Source: Diorhabda sublineata
Lineage: Eukaryota > Arthropoda > Insecta > Coleoptera > Chrysomelidae
Length of the DNA stretch: 64,000 nt
Assembly: GCF_026230105.1 (NCBI RefSeq)
Contig: NC_079484.1
Coordinates: 4,665,805-4,729,804 of the forward strand
Direction of reading: 5' to 3'
Each line of letters begins with the position of its first letter. Position 1 is the stretch's first letter. The notes beneath the pieces were generated by a model, which worked only from the letters and a program-made list of their open reading frames with translations, searched no databases and was not told where the DNA came from. Positions 1 to 12,249 of the stretch are shown in pieces. A program made the translations under genes and the position numbers.

Positions 1-2540
1 TCCATTGCAATATCGGATGTGTGAGTTGGTGCTTTGTCTTGATGTTCTCAACAAAATGCGGACGTTTTTGCTTGATTCCTTCGCTCAAATGTTGCAATAA
101 ATTTGCTTAAGACAACACTTCTTCATTGTTTTAAAAATCTTTGACGACCCAGCTATTTTTCCAAGTTTGGGAACAGAAAATAACCCGAGAGGGTTAAATC
201 TGACGAATAAGGTGTATGAGGTAGCAATGTAAACTTAATTTTTTCCATTGCAACATCGGATGTGTGAGTTGGTGCTTTGTCTTGATGTTCTCAACAAAAT
301 GCGGACGTTTTTGCTTGATTCCTTCGCTCAAATGTTGCAATAAATTTGCTTAAGACAACACTTCTTCATTGTTTTAAAAATCTTTAACCACCCAGCTATT
401 TTTCCATATCTGGGAACAAAAAATAATCCGAGAGGGTTAAATCTGACGAATAAGGTGTATGAGGTAGCAATGTAAACTTAATTTTTTCCATTGCAATATC
501 GGATGTGTGAGTTGGTGCTTTGTCTTGATGTTCTCAACAAAATGCGGACGATTTTGCTTGATTCCTTCGCTCAAATGTTGCAATAAATTTGCTTAAAACA
601 ACACTTCTTCATTGTTTTAAAAATCTTTGACGACCCAGCTATTTTTCCAAGTTTGGGAACAGAAAATAACCCGAGAGGGTTAAATCTGACGAATAAGGTG
701 TATGAGGTAGCAATGTAAACTTAATTTTTTCCATTGCAATATCGGATGTGTGAGTTGGTGCTTTGTCTTGATGTTCTCAACAAAATGCGGACGTTTTTGC
801 TTGATTCCTTCGCTCAAATGTTGCAATAAATTTGCTTAAGACAACACTTCTTCATTGTTTTAAAAATCTTTAACCACCCAGCTATTTTTCCATATCTGGG
901 AACAAAAAATAATCCGAGAGGGTTAAATCTGACGAATAAGGTGTATGAGGTAGCAATGTAAACTTAATTTTTTCCATTGCAATATCGGATGTGTGAGTTG
1001 GTGCTTTGTCTTGATGTTCTCAACAAAATGCGGACGATTTTGCTTGATTCCTTCGCTCAAATGTTGCAATAAATTTGCTTAAGACAACACTTCTTCATTG
1101 TTTTAAAAATCTTTGACGACCCAGCTATTTTTCCAAGTTTGGGAACAGAAAATAACCCGAGAGGGTTAAATCTGACGAATAAGGTGTATGAGGTAGCAAT
1201 GTAAACTTAATTTTTTCCATTGCAATATCGGATGTGTGAGTTGGTGCTTTGTCTTGATGTTCTCAACAAAATGCGGACGATTTTGCTTGATTCCTTCGCT
1301 CAAATGTTGCAATAAATTTGCTTAAGACAACACTTCTTCATTGTTTTAAAAATCTTTGACGACCTTGCTATTTTTCCAAGTTTGGGAACAGAAAATAATC
1401 CGAGAGGGTTAAATCTGACGAATAAGGTGTATGAGGTAGCAATGCAAACTTAATTTTTTCCATTGCAATATCGGATGTGTGAGTTGGTGCTTTGTCTTGA
1501 TGTTCTCAACAAAATGCGGACGTTTTTGCTTGATTCCTTCGCTCAAATGTTGCAATAAGTTTGCTTAAGACAACACTTCTTCATTGTTTTAAAAATCTTT
1601 GACGACCCTGCTATTTTTCCAAGTTTGGGAACAGAAAATAATCCGAGAGGGTTAAATCTGACGAATAAGGTGTATGAGGTAGCAATTCAAACTCAATTTT
1701 TTCCATTGCAATATCGGATGTGTGAGTTGGTGCTTTGTCTTGATGTTCTCAACAAAATGCGGACGTTTTTGCTTGATTCCTTCGCTCAAATGTTGCAATA
1801 AGTTTACTTAAGACAACACTTCTTCATTGTTTTAAAAATCTTTGACGACCCTGCTATTTTTCCAAGTTTGGGAACAGAAAATAATCCGAGAGGGTTAAAT
1901 CTGACGAATAAGGTGTATGAGGTAGCAATGCAAACTTAATTTTTTCCATTGCAATATCGGATGTGTGAGTTGGTGCTTTGTCTTGATGTTCTCAACAAAA
2001 TGCGGACGTTTTTGCTTGATTCCTTCGCTCAAATGTTGCAATAAGTTTACTTAAGACAACACTTCTTCATTGTTTTAAAAATCTTTGACGACCCTGCTAT
2101 TTTTCCAAGTTTGGGAACAGAAAATAATCCGAGAGGGTTAAATCTGACGAATAAGGTGTATGAGGTAGCAATTCAAACTCAATTTTTTCCATTGCAATAT
2201 CGGATGTGTGAGTTGGTGCTTTGTCTTGATGTTCTCAACAAAATGCGGACGTTTTTGCTTGATTCCTTCGCTCAAATGTTGCAATAAGTTTACTTAAGAC
2301 AACACTTCTTCATTGTTTTAAAAATCTTTGACGACCCTGCTATTTTTCCAAGTTTGGGAACAGAAAATAATCCGAGAGGGTTAAATCTGACGAATAAGGT
2401 GTATGAGGTAGCAATGCAAACTTAATTTTTTCCATTGCAATATCGGATGTGTGAGTTGGTGCTTTGTCTTGATGTTCTCAACAAAATGCAGACGATTTTG
2501 CTTGATTCCTTCGCTCAAATGTTGCAATAAGTTTGCTTAA
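1..2540 (-). repeat. Tandem array, 243-bp unit derived from a mariner transposase
   Basis: The unit recurs at 1, 244, 487, 730, 973, 1216, 1459, 1702, 1945, 2188 and 2431, exactly 243 bp apart, giving ten full units and a 110-bp partial one. The left end is cut by the window. Read on the minus strand each unit encodes part of a mariner transposase catalytic core: HQDKAPTHTSDIAMEKI (the second catalytic Asp region), then LLPHTPYSSDLTLSGYF and LFPNLEK, a stop, LGRQRF, and then a return to ANLLQHLSEGIKQKRPH. 243 is 81 codons, so frame is kept between units, but stops and a frameshift between the KRPH and HQDK segments break translation. The array is non-coding today. It is continuous on its right side with more of the same transposase (see 2541-2690). 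Confidence 0.92.
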
Positions 2541-2690
2541 TTCTCGCCGTTGATAGTTTTTTCTTTTTCAATATATTCAATGAAAATTATCCCACCCGCA
2601 TTTCAAAAAATCGACGCCATAACCTTGCCTGCAGATGGGACAATATTTGCCTTTATGGGCTCGGTTCTCCCTTTTCAGTCCATTGTCCAA
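2541..2690 (-). pseudogene. Mariner transposase fragment continuous with the 243-bp array
   Basis: On the minus strand this stretch reads QWTEKGEPSP, then VPSAGKVMASIF, a stop, NAGGIIFIEY and EKTINGE. That is the part of a mariner transposase between the first and second catalytic Asp residues. It runs into the array in the order expected for a single gene: the next in-frame residues are ANLLQHLSEGI, which belong to the first array unit. Two stop codons are visible (inside the SIF/NAGG region and at the array edge). The N-terminal helix-turn-helix half is not recognisable upstream of 2690. This is the apparent founder copy of the satellite. Confidence 0.8.
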
Positions 2691-2699
2691 ATTTTCAGT

Positions 2700-4260
2700 T
2701 AATCTACGTATGTTGATACACTCTTAGCCTGAACAAACGACATTCTAACAATCTGAAGATATTCGGCGACAAATTTTTTTTTGAGTCTCAGTCTGTTCTC
2801 TGGACATTCATTGTTCCCTCTTTTTGTTTTTGATAACAATTTTAGTGAGACATTCATATTTGAACAATCAAAATAAAAATTTTTATTCTTCATTATAGAT
2901 TGTTGAAAGTTTTACGTAGCTAAATTTTTTATCAAGTACAATGCAGGCAATCAATAAACACGATGTTAGTGAATTTTTAATCAATTTTCCGCAAACCTAG
3001 CGTGGGCAACTCGAACCAATCTAATCGAGCACATAAAGATAAATTTTGTCTGACATATAATGAAGTTAAAACTAATTTAGGACACATCCAATTATGAGTT
3101 AATCTTTTTCGGATTATTTAGAAAATGAATTCCCTAGGTGTTGTTGAAGTAATTTCATATTGATTGAGAAAAAATTTGATGTACAAATATGATAGTTAAA
3201 GAGAAATTTTAGTTTTCCTTTTATCTGACAATATATTTTTATAATACGGAAATCTCATTTCAACGTCTACTGAAGTAACTGAAAATTCTATACCCATACC
3301 TCAATTTCAAAGTTTACATTCAAAATTTCGTGAATTTTATCGAGGGTTTTGAAGCTGCTGTTTTTTTATATAATACGGTTATTTTTGAAAAGGAAGAATG
3401 AGAAAAACCTTAAAAATTTACCATGTACGTAACAAAAGTTATGATGAGTGATGAAATGTTCTACCCTGTTAAGCTAAAAAGTCATTTTGACACAAATTCG
3501 TCTAAATACGCATATATTTGCACGTTTGTGAGAAATATACAAAAAATTGACAAAGTGCACTTAGCGTAGAATCCGCTTTTTAATTGATTTGATTTGATTA
3601 AATTATATTAAATAAATTTTTGTCCATTCAAAGCAATAAAGTGCGAAAACATGATATATAAGTAAATGATTACTCTTCTAAAAGCTTGTTTTACAGACTA
3701 ATTTTACCTGAGGAACCTGGCGAGGATAATAGTAGGAGTTTATAGAATTATTGTCGGTTTCATATATATATGCAAATAAAACTGATAGAAGCAAATCGAA
3801 AAACTAGACTTTCCATAAAAACATAGAAATTCTATCAAATTCATACACCTGTTACTTCTATATTCACGAACTATGTTTCTTTGATATTTAATAATAACAT
3901 TATATATTTATTCATACCTAAAAATTGCTTAATATTTACAAAACATATCAATAAAAATATTTTACAATCAATTTTATTACATAAAGGTTCACGAACATTT
4001 GAAACCTTTTGGTTGGTTCATCGAAGGTCGCGCTAATACATTTTATATGATACAAATAAAAACAACAAAATCTTTCTGTGCCCATAACTATTTATCACAG
4101 CGGTACAGAAAGTACAACATCTAGAAATTGAGAAAATAATGAATTGAACACAGATATTTTATCGCAAATACTTTAATCCACAAATTTCAATAGACCATCG
4201 CGAGAAAATGTCATAAACTTTACTGTTAATAACGAAGGATAACAGGATTTTACGATGGGA
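2700..4260. other. AT-rich stretch with no recognisable gene
   Basis: Short open frames only (the longest is 64 codons at 2699-2893, minus strand, lysine/asparagine-rich and with no family resemblance I can see). There are no splice-flanked coding segments and no transposase motifs that I can support. Confidence 0.5.
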
Positions 4261-4261
4261 C

Positions 4262-5253
4262 CAGTGTAGGTCCAGACTTGCTCCAAGTATGTACAACTCT
4301 GGCTCTAGTTTGGAAACCGTTGTTGTTCCAGACTGGTCCGGCTGCTATTTCGCGTTCAATATTGGCTTTGATCTCTTCCAACGTCGTCGGATTATTAGCA
4401 TAGACTAATGACTTGACAAAGCCCCAAAGAAAAAAATCTAGAGGCTTTAAATCGCACGAACGAGGCGGCCAATCGACTGATTCATTTCCTGAGATAACAC
4501 GCTCATCAAACTTGTTCTTTAATACATCGATTGTACTCGTAACGTGTGCTGTCCTGTTGAAACTACTTGCTGTCCAAATCCATATATTCTAATTCGGGCC
4601 AAAAAGAATCGATAATCATAACGCTATAACGATCACCATTCACAGTAACGTGGCGACCACTATCTCCGACGAAAAAATATGGCTCTATGATGCCGCACCA
4701 AACAGTTATCTTTTGTGGTTTTTCATTATTAAGCACATATGGATTTTCATCCGCCCAATACCGCATATTTTGTTTATTGACACACCCATTGAGCCAGAAA
4801 TGAGCTTCGTCACTAAAGATGATTTTGCGATGGAATTGATCATCTTGGCGCATCTTTTCCAGAGCCCAATCGGAGAAAATACATCGCTTCGAATGGTCCA
4901 TCGACTTCAATTCTTGAGTGATCCTGATCTTGTATGGGTGTAAAGTAAGATCCTAACGCAAAATTCGCCATGAAGTGGTCTTGGCTATGCCTAACTCCGT
5001 AGAATTGACTGATTCGGATCATTTGCTACGGCAGCGATATTTTCGAAACTTCGACCAACACGTATTCTAATTTACCACGGCAACATCACACAACGAATAT
5101 GAAGACTCAAACTTGTTACTGCCTGTCTACTAGGTCGAGAATTACGACCAAAAATCTTAAAGTAGCGGCCACCTACTCCGAATGTCTGTAGTAAATTTTT
5201 AAGATTTGCAGACGTTGTTCGTTCCTGTACTTCACCATGATGAAAAGGTTATG
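4262..5253 (-). pseudogene. IS630/Tc1-mariner superfamily transposase pseudogene
   Basis: The longest open piece is 4563-4910. It carries IIFSDEAHFWLNGCVNKQN (first catalytic Asp), KITVWCGII and PYFFVGDSG. Downstream on the minus strand, across a frameshift at about 4560, the reading resumes with STIDVLKNKFDERVISG, then WPPRSCDLKPLDFFLWGFVK and NPTTLEEIKANIEREIAA, the C-terminal catalytic region. The N-terminal end near 5240 starts MVKYRNEQRLQILKIYY, typical of the helix-turn-helix of this insect family, followed by frameshifts. So the whole transposase length is represented but broken in several places. I did not find clear terminal inverted repeats. It would have cut and pasted its own DNA; it is now dead. 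Confidence 0.85.
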
Positions 5254-5670
5254 TCTACCGAATAAACTGACAGTAACAGTTCGATGTTAAGTGATAAGGT
5301 GCGTTCACAAACTAAATTCAAAATTGTCAAGTCGCTATTGGAAACCCCTTTATCATGGATAAGATATTAGAACAAAACTTATTTATATAGTTCTTCCAAT
5401 CCTGGTTGTCTATAGGATAGCCTAGGTCGGGTTATTCAGAGTTCAGCCAGGCTTGACTGACTATAGAATGGCCGGGACTAAGTTACCCAGCTATTAAACA
5501 GGCTTGGGTCATTAGTGGTTTACCAAGGCCGGGTTTCTCAAGCTAAGCCCCGTCGTTCAAGTCTGGGAGCTCCTACAGGGGAAAAAGTTCACTATTGATG
5601 GCTGTCAATCAAATATTAAACAACATGGCATGGTATTTTAATGCAATGGTATTTTTCAAGTAACTACCGA

Positions 5671-5874
5671 CATCTCCAAGTCGGGTCAGGCACTTCTGGG
5701 ACCACCCTCGTATGTAACCAAGCGAGTGTAATTGTTTTTACAATTCCCTTGCACTTTATGATGTCGAACGCGTATTTTGAAGAACTGTCGAAAGCTGATT
5801 TTCTAGATGGTTTGAAAACATTGAGAACTCGCTGGATTAAGTTTGTAGGAAGAGAGAAAAGCAGTTTATTTTAA
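5671..5874 (+). pseudogene. Mariner remnant: inverted-repeat end plus transposase C-terminus
   Basis: At 5683-5710 the sequence gtcaggcacttctgggaccaccctcgta looks like a mariner terminal repeat; a close match sits at about 35808-35836 at the end of another mariner copy. Further right, 5770-5872 encodes NAYFEELSKADFLDGLKTL followed by RTRWIKFVGRE, the C-terminal end of a mariner transposase. Because the terminal repeat comes before the C-terminal codons on the same strand, these may be pieces of two copies or a rearranged one. Confidence 0.6.
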
Positions 5875-5879
5875 GATAG

Positions 5880-6560
5880 ATAAGTTAATTTTTTCGCAAA
5901 CCACCCTCTTATTTATCATAGTCCCGAAACTTCTCGTGTTATTCTTCTATACTTTATAATTATTACACTTGATCTTAAAAAATCGTGCTGCCAATAATAA
6001 AATGACAAAATTCATGTAGAGCGTGATAAATCGTGAATTTAAAAATTTAGACCATTTAAAAGGAACTTCAAAGTCCACTCGTATCAATGAAACATTCGTT
6101 CTATTCAGTATTTTAATAAATACGGCCTCTTTAAACCTATTTTTAACAGGATGGAACGTGATATCTGCTAATGCAATAATTAGTTTCTCCTAATTCATAA
6201 TGTTTATTTCACAAATGAAGTATGAAATGAATCATACACGAAAACGTAATAACATCACATTAATGCAAACGCATGTGAGTTTATGTGTATACCATAATGT
6301 ACAATAATTTTTCATCTCCCCATATTGTAAACAACGAATTTTGACACTGTTATGAAGAATTTAAAGTAACAATTACAATGAATAATAGTCTGAGGAAAAA
6401 ATAAAAATTCGCTTTTACCAATAATCAGACTCAAAAAAAATCTTGCAAAAAGAATAAAATTACTGATGAAAAAATTAATGTCACTATTATGAATACGCGG
6501 GGTGCTTTCTATGACATTTTAAAACTAACTTCTACATCGCAACATTGCATCCTTGAAAGA
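5880..6560. other. AT-rich spacer with no recognisable gene
   Basis: I see no coding segment, RNA gene or transposon end here. It leads into the 173-bp array. Confidence 0.45.
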
Positions 6561-6565
6561 AAATA

Positions 6566-9500
6566 CATTTTCAGTGGTACCATTTTCTTCTTTATCACTA
6601 TCCATGCCTAGTTTGTATTTTTCTTCAATTTTCATTGTTTGGATTTTCTTGTCGCGTGCTATTCCCATTTCATCTTCATCAGTTTCCTCCTTCTCGTTAA
6701 ATTCTTGTTCTAAACTGATTATCTTTTCAGTATACTTACATTTTCAGTGGTACCATTTTCTTCTTTATCACTATCCATGCCTAGTTTGTATTTTTCTTCA
6801 ATTTTCATTGTTTGGATTTTCTTGTCGCGTGCTATTCCCATTTCATCTTCCTCAGTTTCCTCCTTCTCGTTAAATTCTTGTTCTAAACTGATTATCTTTT
6901 CAGTCTACTTACATTTTCAGTGGTACCATTTTCTTCTTTATCACTATCCATGCCTAGTTTGTATTTTTCTTCAATTTTCATTGTTTAGATTTTCTTGTCG
7001 CGTGCTATTCCCATTTCATCTTCATCAGTTTCTTCATTCTCGTTAAATTCTTGTTCTAAACTGATTATCTTTTCAGTCTACTTACATTTTCAGTGGTACC
7101 ATTTTCTTCTTTATCACTATCCATGCCTAGTTTGTATTTTTCTTCAATTTTCATTGTTTAGATTTTCTTGTCGCGTGCTATTCCCATTTCATCTTCATCA
7201 GTTTCTTCATTCTCGTTAAATTCTTGTTCTAAACTGATTATCTTTTCAGTCTACTTACATTTTCAGTGGTACCATTTTCTTCTTTATCACTATCCATGCC
7301 TAGTTTGTATTTTTCTTCAATTTTCATTGTTTGGATTTTCTTGTCGCGTGCTATTCCCATTTCATCTTTATCAGTTTCTTCCTTCTCGTTAAATTCTTGT
7401 TCTAAACTGATTATCTTTTCAGTCTACTTACATTTTCAGTGGTACCATTTTCTTCTTTATCACTATCCATGCCTAGTTTGTATTTTTCTTCAATTTTCAT
7501 TGTTTGGATTTTCTTGTCGCGTGCTATTCCCATTTCATCTTCATCAGTTTCTTCATTCTCGTTAAATTCTTGTTCTAAACTGATTATCTTTTCAGTCTAC
7601 TTACATTTTCAGTGGTACCGTTTTCTTCTTTATCACTATCCATGCTTAGTTTGTATTTTTCTTCAATTTTCATTGTTTGGATTTTCTTGTCGCGTGCTAT
7701 TCCCATTTCATCTTCATCAGTTTCTTCATTCTCGTTAAATTCTTGTTCTAAACTGATTATCTTTTCAGTCTACTTACATTTTCAGTGGTACCATTTTCTT
7801 CTTTATCACTATCCATGCCTAGTTTGTATTTTTCTTCAATTTTCATTGTTTGGATTTTCTTGTCGCGTGCTATTCCCATTTCATCTTCATCAGTTTCCTC
7901 CTTCTCGTTAAATTCTTGTTCTAAACTGATTATCTTTTCAGTCTACTTACATTTTCAGTGGTACCGTTTTCTTCTTTATCACTATCCATGCCTAGTTTGT
8001 ATTTTTCTTCAATTTTCATTGTTTGGATTTTCTTGTCGCGTGCTATTCCCATTTCATCTTCATCAGTTTCTTCCTTCTCGTTAAATTCTTGTTCTAAACT
8101 GATTATCTTTTCAGTCTACTTACATTTTCAGTGGTACCGTTTTCTTCTTTATCACTATCCATGCCTAGTTTGTATTTTTCTTCAATTTTCATTGTTTGGA
8201 TTTTCTTGTCGCGTGCTATTCCCATTTCATCTTCATCAGTTTCTTCATTCTCGTTAAATTCTTGTTCTAAACTGATTATCTTTTCAGTCTACTTACATTT
8301 TCAGTGGTACCATTTTCTTCTTTATCACTATCCATGCCTAGTTTGTATTTTTCTTCAATTTTCATTGTTTGGATTTTCTTGTCGCGTGCTATTCCCATTT
8401 CATCTTCATCAGTTTCCTCCTTCTCGTTAAATTCTTGTTCTAAACTGATTATCTTTTCAGTCTACTTACATTTTCAGTGGTACCGTTTTCTTCTTTATCA
8501 CTATCCATGCCTAGTTTGTATTTTTCTTCAATTTTCATTGTTTGGATTTTCTTGTCGCGTGCTATTCCCATTTCATCTTCATCAGTTTCTTCCTTCTCGT
8601 TAAATTCTTGTTCTAAACTGATTATCTTTTCAGTCTACTTACATTTTCAGTGGTACCGTTTTCTTCTTTATCACTATCCATGCCTAGTTTGTATTTTTCT
8701 TCAATTTTCATTGTTTGGATTTTCTTGTCGCGTGCTATTCCCATTTCATCTTCATCAATTTCTTCATTCTCGTTAAATTCTTGTTCTAAACTGATTATCT
8801 TTTCAGTCTACTTACATTTTCAGTGGTACCGTTTTCTTCTTTATCACTATCCATGCCTAGTTTGTATTTTTCTTCAATTTTCATTGTTTGGATTTTCTTG
8901 TCGCGTGCTATTCCCATTTCATCTTCATCAGTTTCTTCATTCTCGTTAAATTCTTGTTCTAAACTGATTATCTTTTCAGTCTACTTACATTTTCAGTGGT
9001 ACCGTTTTCTTCTTTATCACTATCCATGCCTAGTTTGTATTTTTCTTCAATTTTCATTGTTTGGATTTTCTTGTCGCGTGCTATTCCCATTTCATCTTCA
9101 TCAGTTTCTTCCTTCTCGTTAAATTCTTGTTCTAAACTGATTATCTTTTCAGTCTACTTACATTTTCAGTGGTACCGTTTTCTTCTTTATCACTATCCAT
9201 GCCTAGTTTGTTTTTTTCTTCAATTTTCATTGTTTGGATTTTCTTGTCTCGTGCTATTCCCATTTCATCTTCATCAATTTCTTCCTTCTCGTTAAATTCT
9301 TGTTCTAAACTGATTATCTTTTGAGTCTACTTACATTTTCAGTGGTACCGTTTTCTTCTTTATCACTATCCATGCCTAGTTTGTATTTTTCTTCAATTTT
9401 CATTGTTTGGATTTTCGTGTCGCGTGCTATTCCCATTTCATCTTCATCAGTTTCTTCATTCTCGTTAAATTCTTGTTCTAAACTGATTATCTTTTCAGTC

Positions 9501-12100
9501 TACTTACATTTTCAGTGGTACCGTTTTCTTCTTTATCACTATCCATGCCTAGTTTGTTTTTTTCTTCAATTTTCATTGTTTGGATTTTCTTGTCTCGTGC
9601 TATTCCCATTTCATCTTCATCAATTTCTTCCTTCTCGTTAAATTCTTGTTCTAAACTGATTATCTTTTCAGTCTACTTACATTTTCAGTGGTACCGTTTT
9701 CTTCTTTATCACTATCCCTGCCTAGTTTGTATTTTTCTTCAATTTTCATTGTTTAGATTTTCTTGTCGCGTGCTATTCCCATTTCATCTTCATCAGTTTC
9801 TTCATTCTCGTTAAATTCTTGTTCTAAACTGATTATCTTTTCAGTCTACTTACATTTTCAGTGGTACCATTTTCTTCTTTATCACTATCCATGCCTAGTT
9901 TGTATTTTTCTTCAATTTTCATTGTTTGGATTTTCTTGTCGCGTGCTATTCCCATTTCATCTTCATCAGTTTCTTCATTCTCGTTAAATTCTTGTTCTAA
10001 ACTGATTATCTTTTCAGTCTACTTACATTTTCAGTGGTACCGTTTTCTTCTTTATCACTATCCATGCCTAGTTTGTATTTTTCTTCAATTTTCATTGTTT
10101 GGATTTTCTTGTCGCGTGCTATTCCCATTTCATCTTCATCAGTTTCTTCCTTCTCGTTAAATTCTTGTTTTAAACTGATTATCTTTTCAGTCTACTTACA
10201 TTTTCAGTGGTACCGTTTTCTTCTTTATCACTATCCATGCCTAGTTTGTATTTTTCTTCAATTTTCATTGTTTGGATTTTCTTGTCGCGTGCTATTCCCA
10301 TTTCATCTTCATCAGTTTCTTCATTCTCGTTAAATTCTTGTTCTAAACTGATTATCTTTTCAGTCTACTTACATTTTCAGTGGTACCGTTTTCTTCTTTA
10401 TCACTATCCCTGCCTAGTTTGTATTTTTCTTCAATTTTCATTGTTTGGATTTTCTTGTCGCGTGCTATTCCCATTTCATCTTCATCAGTTTCTTCCTTCT
10501 CGTTAAATTCTTGTTCTAAACTGATTATCTTTTCAGTCTACTTACATTTTCAGTGGTACCGTTTTCTTCTTTATCACTATCCATGCCTAGTTTGTTTTTT
10601 TCTTCAATTTTCATTGTTTGGATTTTCTTGTCTCGTGCTATTCCCATTTCATCTTCATCAATTTCTTCCTTCTCGTTAAATTCTTGTTCTAAACTGATTA
10701 TCTTTTGAGTCTACTTACATTTTCAGTGGTACCGTTTTCTTCTTTATCACTATCCATGCCTAGTTTGTATTTTTCTTCAATTTTCATTGTTTGGATTTTC
10801 GTGTCGCGTGCTATTCCCATTTCATCTTCATCAGTTTCTTCATTCTCGTTAAATTCTTGTTCTAAACTGATTATCTTTTCAGTCTACTTACATTTTCAGT
10901 GGTACCGTTTTCTTCTTTATCACTATCCATGCCTAGTTTGTTTTTTTCTTCAATTTTCATTGTTTGGATTTTCTTGTCTCGTGCTATTCCCATTTCATCT
11001 TCATCAATTTCTTCCTTCTCGTTAAATTCTTGTTCTAAACTGATTATCTTTTCAGTCTACTTACATTTTCAGTGGTACCGTTTTCTTCTTTATCACTATC
11101 CCTGCCTAGTTTGTATTTTTCTTCAATTTTCATTGTTTAGATTTTCTTGTCGCGTGCTATTCCCATTTCATCTTCATCAGTTTCTTCATTCTCGTTAAAT
11201 TCTTGTTCTAAACTGATTATCTTTTCAGTCTACTTACATTTTCAGTGGTACCATTTTCTTCTTTATCACTATCCATGCCTAGTTTGTATTTTTCTTCAAT
11301 TTTCATTGTTTGGATTTTCTTGTCGCGTGCTATTCCCATTTCATCTTCATCAGTTTCTTCATTCTCGTTAAATTCTTGTTCTAAACTGATTATCTTTTCA
11401 GTCTACTTACATTTTCAGTGGTACCGTTTTCTTCTTTATCACTATCCATGCCTAGTTTGTATTTTTCTTCAATTTTCATTGTTTGGATTTTCTTGTCGCG
11501 TGCTATTCCCATTTCATCTTCATCAGTTTCTTCCTTCTCGTTAAATTCTTGTTTTAAACTGATTATCTTTTCAGTCTACTTACATTTTCAGTGGTACCGT
11601 TTTCTTCTTTATCACTATCCATGCCTAGTTTGTATTTTTCTTCAATTTTCATTGTTTGGATTTTCTTGTCGCGTGCTATTCCCATTTCATCTTCATCAGT
11701 TTCTTCATTCTCGTTAAATTCTTGTTCTAAACTGATTATCTTTTCAGTCTACTTACATTTTCAGTGGTACCGTTTTCTTCTTTATCACTATCCCTGCCTA
11801 GTTTGTATTTTTCTTCAATTTTCATTGTTTGGATTTTCTTGTCGCGTGCTATTCCCATTTCATCTTCATCAGTTTCTTCCTTCTCGTTAAATTCTTGTTT
11901 TAAACTGATTATCTTTTCAGTCTACTTACATTTTCAGTGGTACCGTTTTCTTCTTTATCACTATCCATGCCTAGTTTGTATTTTTCTTCAATTTTCATTG
12001 TTTGGATTTTCTTGTCGCGTGCTATTCCCATTTCATCTTCATCAGTTTCTTCCTTCTCGTTAAATTCTTGTTCTAAACTGATTATCTTTTCAGTCTACTT
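6566..12100 (-). repeat. Tandem array, 173-bp unit, 32 copies, with exon-like minus-strand unit
   Basis: Each unit contains a KpnI-type ggtacc and starts cattttcagtggtacc on the + strand. Spacing is 173 bp from about 6566 to 12100, 32 copies with only scattered substitutions (g/a in ggtaccg/attttc, cctcctt/cttcatt/cttcctt, tagattt/tggattt). The + strand gives overlapping hydrophobic open frames of 74-106 codons; since 173 is not a multiple of three they end in each unit and are probably not real. The minus strand reads an acidic, lysine-rich frame: LEQEFNEKEETDEDEMGIA, then RDKKIQTMKIEEKYKLGMDS, then DKEENGTTEN. It is preceded by aagataatcag and followed by gtaagtag, which look like a splice acceptor and donor. 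I call it a satellite that may have arisen from an exon; expression is unproven. Confidence 0.9.
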
Positions 12101-12249
12101 TCTTTTCTTCTAATGTTCCACTTCTGTATCCAACTTTCGGCAGCGCGTTCCATTTTTTTTATTATAGCCACAAATCATTGAATAAACCATATAACAAATC
12201 TAACAATTAACATCTTATGTAACTAGCTACGTAAGTAGTGGAACCCTAG

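Noticed and set aside
1..2540. CRISPR-like array
   Set aside because: Units are contiguous 243-bp repeats without unique spacers, in a eukaryotic genome; the same holds for the other arrays.
6553..12063. Series of + strand open frames of 74-106 codons coding hydrophobic serine/phenylalanine-rich peptides
   Set aside because: They are generated by the 173-bp repeat, overlap each other in shifting frames, and are the antisense of the acidic minus-strand frame. Nothing supports translation.
6566..12100. The array as a functional multi-exon gene on the minus strand
   Set aside because: The exon-like part would be 148 bases, so joining successive copies shifts frame, and the 25-base gaps are too short to be introns. 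Kept only as a question of origin.
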